Source: Micromonospora avicenniae
GTDB lineage: Bacteria > Actinomycetota > Actinomycetes > Mycobacteriales > Micromonosporaceae
Assembly (NCBI RefSeq): GCF_900156065.1
Contig: NZ_FTNF01000009.1
Span: forward strand, 124,001 to 188,000
Direction: 5' to 3'
Length of the DNA: 64,000 nt
Made by a program: the position numbers and the translations under genes. Positions 29,061-37,530 of the stretch are shown piece after piece. Under the pieces are notes generated by a model. The model searched no databases, was not told the DNA's origin, and saw only the letters and a list, made by a program, of their open reading frames with translations. Position 1 is the first letter of the stretch. Each line of letters starts with the position of its first letter.

Positions 29061-30926
29061 TCAGACCCGCCAGATCCAGGCGTCGGCGATCCGGGTGGCC
29101 GGCCCGTACAGCTGCTCGAGGGTGATCCGCAGGCTCTCCGCGTGCGGAGTCCCGTCGGCCAGCGCCACGCAGGAGGCGTTCCAGAACTCCATGTCCCGCG
29201 CGGCCTGCCGGCGCTCCTCGTTCCCGATCACCGGCCGTTCGCCCCGGCGCGCGACCTCGGCCAGCAGCCGCGACGTCGGCCGCGGGTAGGCGCCGAAGGC
29301 GGCGGTGCCGCGGCGGCCGTACGGGCCGATGAAGAAGCCCTCCGGCAGCCGGAACGCGGCATCCGCGGCGGCGGCCCACCGCATGGGCCAGGGATCCTTC
29401 GGGCTGGGCAGCGGCACGGGCACCAGCACGCCTCCCGGCTCGACACACTCCCGCCAGTGACCGCCGGTGACGAACTCCGGCACCGGGGGGCGTTCGATGG
29501 CCGGCAGCGGGGTGGGCGCCAGCGGCAACAGCGCCACGCCGACCGCCGCCGGGACCAGCCGGCGGGCGAGACCGGTGCTCCGCAGCGCCCGGTCCACGGC
29601 CAGCACCAGGAGCGCTCCGACCAGCGGTAGCACGGCGAGAGCGAACCGCATCGGCAGCGCGCCGTCCACCACCGGCAGACCGGCCAGCAGGACGTACGGG
29701 CCGGGCAGCCCGGTACGCGTACCGCCCAGCACCACGGCCGGGCCGAGGGCCAGCGCCGCCATCACCAGCGCGGCGACCGTACAGGCGAGGGCCGCCAGCC
29801 GGCGGCGGCCGAGCCATACGGCACAGCCCGCCGTGACGAGCAGGAGGGGCCAGCCGAGGAAGGTGTTGTACTCGGCCGGTCCGGTGGTCAGCGTGGCCGA
29901 GTTCTCGCTCCCGGCCACCGAGAGCGGTGAGATCGCCCACCAGCTGCGCAGGTCGGCCGAGAAGTGGCGCGGGTTGAACACCCCGTCGGCGACCCCCTGC
30001 GGGCCGGCGAACTGGAACCAGAGCGGGTACGCGAGCACCAGCAGGGCGAGCCCGGTGGCGAGCGCCAGGCCACCGGCGAAACCCGGCAGGGCGCGGCGGG
30101 CCAGGTCCCGGTCGGCCGCGGCGCAGGTCACGGCCATGACCAGCAGGGTGAGCGCGGCGAGGAAGAGCACCTCCTCGCCGATGAAGACCTGCGCGCTGAC
30201 CGTCCCGGCGAGGCCGACCGCGGAACTCACGATCCGCCGGCGGTCCGCGCCCGTCCGGAGGCCCCGTCCCGGCGGGCCGGCGGCCCGTAGCCGCCGTGGG
30301 TCCGCGGCGCGTAGCAGCCGTACCACCAACCAGACGATCACCGGAACCAGCCACTGTGCCGTCATGTGCAGGTGGCTGTTGGTCTGCGACACCATGCCCG
30401 GACCGAAGCCGCACAGGCCGGCCCCGAGCCCGGCGGCGAGCCGGCGGGCCCGCAGCACCCGGGTGAAGAACAGGTACCAGGCGACCGCCGTGCCGGCCAC
30501 ATTGGCTGCGGCCAGCAGCGCGAAGGTGACCGGCGCGCCGAGCAGCAGGGTGACCGGGGCGAGCACGATCCCGAGCGCGATGACCGAGGTGTTGGCCATC
30601 AGGTTCACCCCCTCCGGCGCGTTGAGCCGGTCGGTGAGCAGGCCGAAGTCACCGAGGAGAGCCCGAGCGTCGATGGTGAGGAACCATTCGTAGAGGGTCT
30701 GGTCCGCAGGGTTCAGCGCCAGCGTCCGAGCACCGGGATCCGGCCACAGCTCGTGGGTGAGCCAACCGGCTGACACCGCGAAGAACAGCGCCACCGCGAG
30801 GTCGGTGCGGTGCCGGCCGAGGGCGGCCCGGATCCGGGCCGCGCGGAGGCGGCGGGCGGTCCGGTCGGCGGGGCCGGGAATCCGCTCGGGTACGGCGTCG
30901 GTAGCCGGGGGGGCTGCGCTGCTCAC
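29061..30926 (-). CDS. Large polytopic membrane protein, GT-C-like
   Basis: 621 residues with around ten membrane helices (LAVALFFAVSAGWLTHELW, VIALGIVLAPVTLLLGAPV, and others), a conserved-looking outside loop with acidic residues (TLYEWFLTIDARALLGDFG...RLNAPEGVNL) after helix 1, and a soluble C-terminal domain (FVTGGHWRECVEPGG...). This layout matches membrane glycosyltransferases of the GT-C type that use a lipid-linked donor, but I see no definite family motif, so the function is inferred from topology. It has no near neighbour on its strand. Confidence 0.8.
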   Translation of the reverse strand: MSSAAPPATDAVPERIPGPADRTARRLRAARIRAALGRHRTDLAVALFFAVSAGWLTHELWPDPGARTLALNPADQTLYEWFLTIDARALLGDFGLLTDRLNAPEGVNLMANTSVIALGIVLAPVTLLLGAPVTFALLAAANVAGTAVAWYLFFTRVLRARRLAAGLGAGLCGFGPGMVSQTNSHLHMTAQWLVPVIVWLVVRLLRAADPRRLRAAGPPGRGLRTGADRRRIVSSAVGLAGTVSAQVFIGEEVLFLAALTLLVMAVTCAAADRDLARRALPGFAGGLALATGLALLVLAYPLWFQFAGPQGVADGVFNPRHFSADLRSWWAISPLSVAGSENSATLTTGPAEYNTFLGWPLLLVTAGCAVWLGRRRLAALACTVAALVMAALALGPAVVLGGTRTGLPGPYVLLAGLPVVDGALPMRFALAVLPLVGALLVLAVDRALRSTGLARRLVPAAVGVALLPLAPTPLPAIERPPVPEFVTGGHWRECVEPGGVLVPVPLPSPKDPWPMRWAAAADAAFRLPEGFFIGPYGRRGTAAFGAYPRPTSRLLAEVARRGERPVIGNEERRQAARDMEFWNASCVALADGTPHAESLRITLEQLYGPATRIADAWIWRV

Positions 30927-30971
30927 AATCCGGCAACGGCGACGGGGTGCGCCGAGTCGCGGCCGACCGGT

Positions 30972-30977
30972 TAACGT
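30972..30977 (+). promoter_or_regulatory. Possible -10 box of the tRNA gene
   Basis: TAACGT lies 40 nt upstream of the mature 5' end. Confidence 0.3.
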
Positions 30978-31017
30978 GGCATTGCACCGCCGCGTGTCGA
31001 CGCGCCGGTGCCGCCCT

Positions 31018-31098
31018 GCCCGGGTGGTGGAACGGCAGACACGGCCGCCTTAAAAGCGGCTGCCGCAAGGCGTGCGGGTTCGACCCCCGCCCCGGGCA
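31018..31098 (+). tRNA. tRNA-Leu(UAA), bldA-type
   Basis: 81 nt. Acceptor GCCCGGG pairs with CCCGGGC (31091-31097), anticodon stem GCCGC/GCGGC encloses loop CTTAAAA with anticodon TAA, a long variable arm (TGCCGCAAGGCG) identifies the Leu class II type, and the T-arm is GCGGG-TTCGACC-CCCGC. CCA is not encoded. It decodes UUA, very rare in GC-rich actinomycetes; the Streptomyces equivalent is bldA. Confidence 0.95.
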
Positions 31099-31166
31099 CC
31101 GACACTTTCGACTCCCACATCCGATCGATGATCTCCACGGCTGGGCCGGGCGGTTTACTCTTGTGT

Positions 31167-31214
31167 GTGCGCGTTCACGTGCATGACGACCCCCTGAGGG
31201 AGGCCAGACAGTGA
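31167..31214 (+). CDS. Candidate short upstream ORF of yccA paralogue 1
   Basis: GTG (31167) follows TACTCT by 5 nt. It encodes 15 residues (MRVHVHDDPLREARQ) and its TGA overlaps the start of the next gene by 4 nt, so it could couple translation. Chance is not excluded. Confidence 0.25.
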   Translation: MRVHVHDDPLREARQ

Positions 31215-32038
31215 AGACCTCGAACCCGGTGCTCGCCCGGCTCGGCCAGGCGGCCGAGCGCGAGCGCTCCGCCGGGTACGCCCCGACCGGGCCGTACGGC
31301 GCGCCCGGCGTTCCGCAGCAGTACCCGAGCCAGGCCGGATACCCGGCGGGTTACCCGGCGGCACCGCCGACCGTGGCGCCCATGTCCATCGACGACGTGG
31401 TGGTCAAGACGGTCGCCCTCCTCGGCATCCTCGGCGTCGCCGCCGCGGCCGCCTGGGTGCTCGTGCCCGACGCTCTGGTCGGGGTGGCCTGGATCGGCGC
31501 CGCGGTCGTCGGTCTGGTCCTCGGCCTGATCATCTCGTTCTCCCGGATGGCGAATCCGGCTCTGGTCGTGACGTACGCCGTCGTCGAGGGCGTCTTCGTC
31601 GGCATGGTGAGCAAGGCCTTCGAGCGGGCGTACGACGGCATCGTGCTGCAGGCCGTGGTCGCCAGCTTCGGCGTCTTCTTCGTGATGGCCATGCTCTACA
31701 AGGCGCGGGTCATCCGGGCCACCCCGGCGTTCGTCAAGGGCATGGTCGCCGTGATGGCCGGCCTCTTCGCCGTGATGCTGATCAACCTGGTGCTGGCGCT
31801 CTTCGGTGTCAACACCCACCTGCGTGACGGCAGCAAGCTGGCCATCGGCTTCAGCCTCATCTGCATCGTGGTGGCCGCGCTGAGCTTCGTGCTCAGCTTC
31901 AAGGAGGTCGAGGACGGCGTCCGGATGGGCCTGCCGCAGCGCTACTCCTGGGTCGCCGCCTTCGGCATCCTGGTCAGCCTGGTCTGGCTCTACCTGGAGC
32001 TCCTGCGCCTGCTGAGCTACTTCCAGGGCGACGACTGA
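31211..32038 (+). CDS. Bax inhibitor-1/YccA family membrane protein (first copy)
   Basis: 275 residues. Cytosolic Tyr/Pro/Gly-rich N-terminus (~55 residues), then seven or so membrane helices of the BI-1/YccA superfamily: VALLGILGVAAAAAWVL, IGAAVVGLVLGLIISF, VEGVFVGMVSKAF, VVASFGVFFVMAMLY, and others. Members leak ions or regulate membrane proteases such as FtsH; the role here is unknown. GTG 31211 follows GAGGGAGG. A paralogue lies 418 bp downstream. Confidence 0.92.
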   Translation: MKTSNPVLARLGQAAERERSAGYAPTGPYGAPGVPQQYPSQAGYPAGYPAAPPTVAPMSIDDVVVKTVALLGILGVAAAAAWVLVPDALVGVAWIGAAVVGLVLGLIISFSRMANPALVVTYAVVEGVFVGMVSKAFERAYDGIVLQAVVASFGVFFVMAMLYKARVIRATPAFVKGMVAVMAGLFAVMLINLVLALFGVNTHLRDGSKLAIGFSLICIVVAALSFVLSFKEVEDGVRMGLPQRYSWVAAFGILVSLVWLYLELLRLLSYFQGDD

Positions 32039-32055
32039 CCCGTCCGCCCGCGTAC

Positions 32056-32094
32056 CACCGGCGCCCGTCCCGCACTGCGGGGCGGGCGCCGGTG
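32056..32094 (+). terminator. Hairpin terminator after yccA copy 1
   Basis: A GC-rich stem of about 18 bp with one G-U pair and a short loop; arms are around CACCGGCGCCCG and CGGGCGCCGGTG. Confidence 0.75.
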
Positions 32095-32245
32095 CGTTCG
32101 GCCCCGACCCGCAGGGCGTACTGATCCGCTGCGGTGGCTCGCGTGTTGATCCGTCACGGACGGCCTGCGCAAGAGCGCTCACCTGACCTGCTGCGGCATT
32201 ACACAGCGCAACATAGGCGCCCCTCCAGGCATACCCCTGTCGACG

Positions 32246-32269
32246 CTTTGCTCTGCAAAGCGAGCAAAG
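32246..32269. repeat. Small inverted repeat CTTTGCTC/GAGCAAAG
   Basis: 8-bp perfect arms 8 nt apart. The left arm plus following bases (CTTTGCTCTGCA) match the ends of the long inverted repeat at 57753-57876, so these may be one element family. Confidence 0.45.
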
Positions 32270-32456
32270 TGATGCTGGCCGCCCCCGCGCATGATGACGC
32301 TGGGTGTTCACGATGCCGTGACTACCCTCCGCAAGCAACGGTCGCACCGGCGGAGGTAATGCCCGTTCTTCCGAAACAGGGAGGTGGTTTTCCCGCCGCC
32401 GTCGGACCCACCGGTGCACAGTGACTGCGAGGGGTACGGCGGCGAGAGGGGGCGTG

Positions 32457-33209
32457 GTGCGCAGCAGCAACCCGGTGCTGAACCGGCTCGACGAGACCAC
32501 CTGGCGGCGCGACCGGGTGCTCGACGTCGCGGACGAGATGACAGTCGAAGACGTCGTCGTCCGTACGGTCGGGCTGCTCCTGCTCACCGGCGTCACGGCG
32601 CTGCTCTCCTGGCTGTTCATACCGGCGGCGGTCTGGGTGCCGGGCGCGCTCGGCGGCAGCGCCCTCGCCGCGCTGGTGCTGGCACTGGTCATCTCGCTGC
32701 GGGGGATCACCAACCCGCTACCCATGGCCGGGTACGCGGTGATCGAGGGGCTGCTGCTCGGTGTGGCGAGCCGAGCGTTCGAGCTGGTCTACCCGGGCAT
32801 CGTCGCGCTGGCAGTGGCCGGGACGTTCGGTGTCTTCCTCGGCATGGCGTTGCTCTACCGAGCCCGCCTGATCCGCGCCACGCCCCGGTTGGCCCGCCTG
32901 GTCATCGGGACCCTGCTCGGCATAGTCGCGATCAGTCTGGTGAACCTGGTGGTCTACCTGGTCACCGGCCGGCAGGGGCTGGTGGTCTACAGCCTCACCG
33001 GCGAGGTCGGCGCATTGCCGTACGTGATCGCCGTCATCGCGATCATCGCGGGCGCGTTCAGCTTCGTCCTCGACTTCGATCTCATCGAACGCTCCGTGCG
33101 CGCCGGCCGACCTCGCCGGTACGCCTGGCTCTGCGCGTTCGGGCTGCTCACCGGCCTGGTCTTCCTCTACTGGCAGCTGCTGCGGCTGCTCAGCTACCTG
33201 CGCCGATGA
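32457..33209 (+). CDS. Bax inhibitor-1/YccA family membrane protein (second copy)
   Basis: 250 residues, with the same helix pattern as its upstream neighbour (LLLLTGVTALLSWLFIPAA, LAALVLALVISLRG, YAVIEGLLLGVASRAFEL, LAVAGTFGVFLGMALLYR, ...). The start is set by alignment: MRSSNPVLNRL here corresponds to MKTSNPVLARL in the first copy, giving GTG 32457 (GTG 32454 adjacent). It has a much shorter N-terminus, lacking the Tyr/Pro/Gly-rich tail. A tandem duplication is inferred. Confidence 0.9.
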   Translation: MRSSNPVLNRLDETTWRRDRVLDVADEMTVEDVVVRTVGLLLLTGVTALLSWLFIPAAVWVPGALGGSALAALVLALVISLRGITNPLPMAGYAVIEGLLLGVASRAFELVYPGIVALAVAGTFGVFLGMALLYRARLIRATPRLARLVIGTLLGIVAISLVNLVVYLVTGRQGLVVYSLTGEVGALPYVIAVIAIIAGAFSFVLDFDLIERSVRAGRPRRYAWLCAFGLLTGLVFLYWQLLRLLSYLRR

Positions 33210-33318
33210 ACCCCGGCGTCGCCGCTGAACCGGTCTGCGGCAGGCGCCGGAGTCGTGGCACGACCCGCGGTCGTTCGGGGACCTGCCACGGGCGGCCAAC
33301 GCGTCGCGGGCCGATCCG

Positions 33319-33324
33319 TAGACT
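33319..33324 (+). promoter_or_regulatory. -10 box, leaderless small gene
   Basis: TAGACT with 7 nt to GTG 33332. Confidence 0.45.
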
Positions 33325-33331
33325 CGGGGCG

Positions 33332-33652
33332 GTGAGCGCAGCAGAACTGGAACGGGCGGTGCAGCTGCTGATCCGCCAGGTCGGGCACTGGGAGCAGCCT
33401 CGGTGGGCGGCGACCGCCGCCACCAGCAACGTGTCCCGGGCGGACGTGGTGCACCGGTTGGTGCAGGAGGTCGCCAATCTCGCGGCCGATGCCGAGGGCG
33501 AGCCGCGGCGTACGGTGCCCAGGTTGGCCAACGACCTCGCCCTGACCGATCAGCTCCGGGTGGTCGCTGCGGACCTCGTCGCGGCCGGCGCGGCGGCCGA
33601 GGTGCTGGCCGGGGCCGCCACCGAGGTGGCGGCGACCCGCGGCGCTCTCTGA
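33332..33652 (+). CDS. Small helical protein of unknown function
   Basis: 106 residues, nearly all alpha-helical and Ala-rich by composition (LERAVQLLIRQVGHWEQPRW, ADVVHRLVQEVANLAADAEG). No membrane segment or motif. GTG 33332 is supported by the -10 box. It ends 34 bp from the convergent thiolase gene. I do not recognise it. Confidence 0.75.
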   Translation: MSAAELERAVQLLIRQVGHWEQPRWAATAATSNVSRADVVHRLVQEVANLAADAEGEPRRTVPRLANDLALTDQLRVVAADLVAAGAAAEVLAGAATEVAATRGAL

Positions 33653-33686
33653 ACCCGCCCGGTCCCGACGACCACGCGGGCCCGGC

Positions 33687-34949
33687 TCAGCTGAGCCGCT
33701 CGATCACCATGGCCATGCCCTGCCCGCCACCGACACACATCGTCTCCAGGCCGATGGTCTTGTCGTGCCACTCGAGGGCGTTGAGGAGGGTGCCGGTGAT
33801 CCGGGCACCGGTCATGCCGAACGGGTGGCCGACCGCGATCGCGCCGCCCATCACGTTCAGCTTCTCCAACGGGATGCCCAGCTGCCGGTACGAGGGGATC
33901 ACCTGGGCGGCGAACGCTTCGTTGATCTCGACCAGGTCGACGTCGTCGATGGTCATCCCGGCCCGCTTGAGCGCCTGCCGGGACGCCTCCACCGGGCCGA
34001 GACCCATGATCTCCGGGGAGAGGGCGGTGACACCGGTGGAGACGATCCGGGCCAACGGCGTGATGCCCAGGTCCCGAGCGCGCTGAGCGCTCATCACCAC
34101 GACGGCGGCGGCGCCGTCGTTGAGCGGGCAGCAGTTGCCGGCGGTGATCCGGCCATCCGGCCGGAACACCGGCTTCAGCCCGGCCACACCCTCCAGGGTC
34201 ACCCCGGGGCGCGGGCCGTCGTCGGTGCTGACCACCGTGCCGTCCGGAGTGGTCACCGGGGTGATCTCGCGGGCCCAGAAGCCGTCCGTGATGGCCTTCT
34301 CGGCGAGGTTCTGGCTGCGTACGCCGAACTCGTCCATGTCGGCGCGGGTCACGTCGTACACCTGGGCCAGGTTCTCCGCGGTCTGCCCCATCGCCAGATA
34401 GATGTCGGGCAGTTCACCGGACTCGCGCGGGTCGGTCCACATCTCGGCGTCGCCCTCGGCCCGGGCCTTCGACCGCGCCCGGGCGGTGGCGAAGCGCGGA
34501 TTCTCCCATCCGCCGCCGACCAGCGCCTGCGCCTCCGGTGGGAGGCCGTCGGAATTGCCCCGGGCGTACCGGGAGACGGTCTCCACACCGGCGGAGATGA
34601 AGACGTCACCCTCGCCGGCCCGGATCGCGTGCATCGCCATCCGGGTGGTCTGCAACGACGAGGCGCAGTAGCGGGTCAGGGTCGCGCCGGGCAGGCCGTC
34701 CAGGCCCATCAGGGTGGCGACCACGCGGGCCATGTTGAAGCCCTGCTCGCCGCCGGGCAGCCCGCAGCCGAGGTAGAGGTCGTCGATCTCGCCTGTATCG
34801 AGTTGGGGGACCTTGTCGAGAGCGGCCTGGACGATGGTGGCGGCCAGATCGTCCGGGCGTACCTCGCGCAGCGAACCCTTGTGGGCCCGGCCGATGGGGG
34901 AGCGGGCGGTGGCGACGATGACGGCGTCGCGGGACGACTCAGTCGACAT
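33687..34949 (-). CDS. Acetyl-CoA C-acyltransferase (thiolase)
   Basis: 420 residues. Condenses or cleaves acyl-CoA (beta-oxidation or acetoacetyl-CoA formation). The acyl-bearing Cys95 is in RYCASSLQT, the HPFGMTGAR His and the C-terminal CVGGGQGMAM Cys block are intact. The long EIDDLYLGCGLPGGEQG segment is typical. ATG 34949 follows a -10 box TAACGT by 6 nt (leaderless). An imperfect GTTACC/GGTTAAC dyad overlaps it, suggesting control by a fatty-acid repressor. No partner FadB is adjacent. Confidence 0.94.
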   Translation of the reverse strand: MSTESSRDAVIVATARSPIGRAHKGSLREVRPDDLAATIVQAALDKVPQLDTGEIDDLYLGCGLPGGEQGFNMARVVATLMGLDGLPGATLTRYCASSLQTTRMAMHAIRAGEGDVFISAGVETVSRYARGNSDGLPPEAQALVGGGWENPRFATARARSKARAEGDAEMWTDPRESGELPDIYLAMGQTAENLAQVYDVTRADMDEFGVRSQNLAEKAITDGFWAREITPVTTPDGTVVSTDDGPRPGVTLEGVAGLKPVFRPDGRITAGNCCPLNDGAAAVVVMSAQRARDLGITPLARIVSTGVTALSPEIMGLGPVEASRQALKRAGMTIDDVDLVEINEAFAAQVIPSYRQLGIPLEKLNVMGGAIAVGHPFGMTGARITGTLLNALEWHDKTIGLETMCVGGGQGMAMVIERLS

Positions 34950-34954
34950 GGGGC

Positions 34955-34976
34955 AACGTTAACCCGTCGGTAACTT
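34955..34976 (-). promoter_or_regulatory. Thiolase promoter with overlapping dyad
   Basis: On minus, AAGTTACC-GACG-GGTTAACGTT. The TAACGT (34956-34961) is the -10 box, 6 nt before the ATG, and sits in one half of an imperfect GTTACC-N4-GGTTAAC dyad, where a TetR-like repressor would block it. Confidence 0.55.
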
Positions 34977-35000
34977 GGTGTGGTAGCCGCCCACGTAAGA

Positions 35001-35804
35001 TCAGTGCCGCGAGGCGATGGCTGCTGCCGCGGCGACCGCCGGGAGCAGCGCGTGCGCCCACACCCGGTAACCGTCCGCCGAGGGGTGGTAGCCGTCGAAG
35101 CAGAGGGTGCCGGCGTCGGCCCGGAAGACCGGCCCGGTCTCGGTGGCCAGGTCGACCACCGTCCCACCGGCGTTCAGCACGGCGGCCGTCTGGGCGCGGG
35201 CGACCCGCCGTCCCGACCAGCCGACCACCTGCCGTAGCGGTGGCGCGATGGCACGGACCGCGCCGAGATCCGGGCAGGTGCCGACCACGACCTCCACGCC
35301 CGCCTCGCGCAGCCGGTGCACGGCCGCCGCAAGGTACGCCGCCGCGTCACGCGAGCGGCGCAGCCCGGTGGCGTCGTTCGCGCCGATGAGGATCAGCGCC
35401 ACGTCGGGCCGCCTGCCGAGCAGGGCCCGAGCCACCTGGGTGGCGAGGTCGGTCGAGCGGGAGCCGCTGACCCCGACGCTGGAGAGGTGCACCAAGCGAC
35501 CGGTGGGCCCCTCGGCGAGCAGGTTCGCGAGCTGGCCGCCGATCGTGTCGTCGAGCCGGTCGACGCCGACGCCCAGGGCGGACGAGTCGCCCAGCAGGAC
35601 CAGTCGCAGCGGCGGCGCGCCGGCCCGCCCGACCGTCGCGCGCAGCGCCAGTCCGAGTTCGGGCTCGGCGTAACGGCGGTGCCGGGCGACGAAAGCCTCG
35701 CCGGCCAGGACGGCGGCACCGCCGACCGTGCCGGCGATCAGGGTGAGCAGGGCCGCCCGGCCGAGCCGGCCGGCGAACCTCGTGGCGAGGTCACGCTCGC
35801 TCAT
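35001..35804 (-). CDS. SGNH/GDSL hydrolase (second of pair)
   Basis: 267 residues with an N-terminal membrane helix (ALLTLIAGTVGGAAVLAG) so membrane-bound or secreted. SGNH blocks: VLLGDSSALGVGVD (block I Ser), GVSGSRSTD (II), LIGANDATGL (III, Asn), DGYHPSADGY (V, Asp/His). Probable esterase or lipase on envelope or exogenous substrates; specificity unknown. ATG 35804 overlaps the preceding gene stop by 4 nt, so it is translationally coupled to its paralogue. Confidence 0.92.
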   Translation of the reverse strand: MSERDLATRFAGRLGRAALLTLIAGTVGGAAVLAGEAFVARHRRYAEPELGLALRATVGRAGAPPLRLVLLGDSSALGVGVDRLDDTIGGQLANLLAEGPTGRLVHLSSVGVSGSRSTDLATQVARALLGRRPDVALILIGANDATGLRRSRDAAAYLAAAVHRLREAGVEVVVGTCPDLGAVRAIAPPLRQVVGWSGRRVARAQTAAVLNAGGTVVDLATETGPVFRADAGTLCFDGYHPSADGYRVWAHALLPAVAAAAAIASRH

Positions 35805-36853
35805 GCCAGTCCCTCCACGGTGGGTGAGTCGGCGGCGGGACCGGACTGTGGCACCGCGCCGACCCCGAAGAACGCCCGCCGGCGCAACTGCGCCCATCGA
35901 CCCGTCGGCCCACGGTCGCGGCCGCGAACCTGGGCGCCGCTGACCTCGGTTCCGGCGTGCCGGGCCGCCTCCTGGGCGGCCTCGGGCAGTGACCGTACGC
36001 CCCGATCGAGGACCGGCGCTGCCTGGCGTTCCGGCCCGATGCCGAGCGCGGAGAGCACGGTAGGCAACGTCGCGGCGGCGGCCACCGCGTAGCCCTCGGC
36101 GGAGGGGTGGAACCGGTCCCAGGCGAACATCCGGGCCGGCTCGGCGGCGAACCGGGGGCCGAGCAGGTCGCCGAGGGAGACCGTCCAGCCGCCCGCCTCG
36201 ACGACGGCCACCGTCTGGGCCGCGGCGAGCTGCCGGCTCCACCGCCGGGCCAACCAACGCAGCGGCGGCTGGATGGGCTGGATCGCGCCGAGATCCGGGC
36301 AGGTGCCGACGACCACCTCGCAGCCGGCGGCGCGCAGCATGCGGACCGCCTCGACCAGGTAGCGCACGGCCAGCGCCGGCGGGGTGCGGTTGGTGACGTC
36401 GTTGCCACCAACGAAGATCACCGCGATGTCGGGTTGGCACTCCAGGGCGGCGTCCACCTGGTGCTTCAGGCCGGCTGAGATCGCCCCGACCACGGCGAAG
36501 CGGTGCAACCGCACCTGACGCTGCGCGCGGCGGGACAGGCCGGTGGCGAGCAGCGCGCCGGGCGTCTCCCGGCGGCGGTGCACGCCGTAACCGGCGGCCG
36601 AGGAGTCGCCGAGCACCACCATGGTGAGCGGTGGCCCGGGAAACTTGGCACCGTAGACACCGTCAACGCGTGGTGGCGGCGCCTCGGCCATCGGGATGGT
36701 GCGGCGGGCCTGGCGGGCCTGACCGAGCAGCACTCCGACGGTGGCGACCACGGCCGCCGCTGTGGCGCCCGTGCCGATCGCCGTGAAGCGGGCGATCTGC
36801 CGGGCGCGCTGCCAGCGCGGACCGACCGGTGCGACGGAACCAGCCACCCCCAT
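35801..36853 (-). CDS. SGNH/GDSL hydrolase (first of pair)
   Basis: 350 residues with an N-terminal membrane segment (FTAIGTGATAAAVVATVGVLL) and then SGNH blocks VVLGDSSAAGYGVH, VFVGGNDVTN and DRFHPSAEGY, close to those of the next gene. A basic, Arg-rich C-terminal extension of ~70 residues is absent from the partner. ATG 36853 is preferred because TACTGT lies 6 nt upstream on minus (leaderless); a GTG at 36874 is the alternative. Confidence 0.92.
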   Translation of the reverse strand: MGVAGSVAPVGPRWQRARQIARFTAIGTGATAAAVVATVGVLLGQARQARRTIPMAEAPPPRVDGVYGAKFPGPPLTMVVLGDSSAAGYGVHRRRETPGALLATGLSRRAQRQVRLHRFAVVGAISAGLKHQVDAALECQPDIAVIFVGGNDVTNRTPPALAVRYLVEAVRMLRAAGCEVVVGTCPDLGAIQPIQPPLRWLARRWSRQLAAAQTVAVVEAGGWTVSLGDLLGPRFAAEPARMFAWDRFHPSAEGYAVAAAATLPTVLSALGIGPERQAAPVLDRGVRSLPEAAQEAARHAGTEVSGAQVRGRDRGPTGRWAQLRRRAFFGVGAVPQSGPAADSPTVEGLA

Positions 36854-36859
36854 ACCGCG

Positions 36860-36865
36860 ACAGTA
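36860..36865 (-). promoter_or_regulatory. -10 box, leaderless SGNH gene
   Basis: TACTGT on minus, 6 nt to ATG 36853; it decides the start. Confidence 0.45.
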
Positions 36866-37093
36866 TCGCGCCACCCCGACAGACCGCTGTCGTCAGACCG
36901 GGCAGACGGCCATGGGACACGCACGACCGTTCCGGGTACCAACTCCTCCGATCGGCTGCGGTCCGGCGCGATCCGTGGTGCCCGGCGCGACTCCACCACG
37001 GCCGATGCGACTCCCGTTCGGCTTCGGCCGGCGGGGCCTGCCCGGCCCGCTTGCGCCGGGACGGCATGCTGCTCGCGGGAAGGGAGCACGAGG

Positions 37094-37450
37094 ATGGCGA
37101 AGACATTGAGGCGGAGCGCGGCCTTCACGGCGCTGGCCCGGGCGCTGGCCACCGGAGCACGCGGTGGTCCGTCGCTTGGTGCCCGGCTGGCCGCGCTGCC
37201 CCGGATGATCCGGGCGACCGCCCGCCGGGAGTACGACGGTGGTCTCCGACTGGCGATGATGGCGGCCGCCACGGCGTACATCGCCTCGCCGATCGACCTG
37301 GTTCCGGAGATCCCGCTGATGGTCCTCGGGCTGGCCGACGACGCGGTCCTGGTCGCCTGGCTGGCCGGCAGCGTCCTGGCCGAGACGGAGCGGTTCCTGG
37401 AGTGGGAGACGCGTCGTGGCCAGGTCATCCCTGGGCATGCGGTGCCCTGA
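37094..37450 (+). CDS. DUF1232 (YkvA-like) membrane protein
   Basis: 118 residues. The DUF1232 core AATAYIASPIDLVPEIPLMVLGLADDAVLVAWLAG forms a membrane-associated helical hairpin, preceded by a basic N-terminus. Function unknown. GGAGC and an AGG lie upstream of ATG 37094. It sits 80 bp before CBS. Confidence 0.88.
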   Translation: MAKTLRRSAAFTALARALATGARGGPSLGARLAALPRMIRATARREYDGGLRLAMMAAATAYIASPIDLVPEIPLMVLGLADDAVLVAWLAGSVLAETERFLEWETRRGQVIPGHAVP

Positions 37451-37530
37451 CGGCACGTACCCTGGGCGCTGGGAATCCGCCCAGCTGCCCGGCCGCCCGG
37501 CGCCGGCGCCGAGGAGAAGGACAGATCGAG

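Larger units (their letters stand above)
32039..32456. other. 418-bp gap between the yccA paralogues
   Basis: Besides the hairpin and small inverted repeat above I see no gene. An open frame across it (96 codons) has no ribosome-binding site or recognised sequence. Confidence 0.5.

Noticed and set aside
32134..32424. A 96-codon frame in the gap between yccA paralogues
   Set aside because: No ribosome-binding site, no recognisable sequence, and it crosses a repeat-like hairpin.
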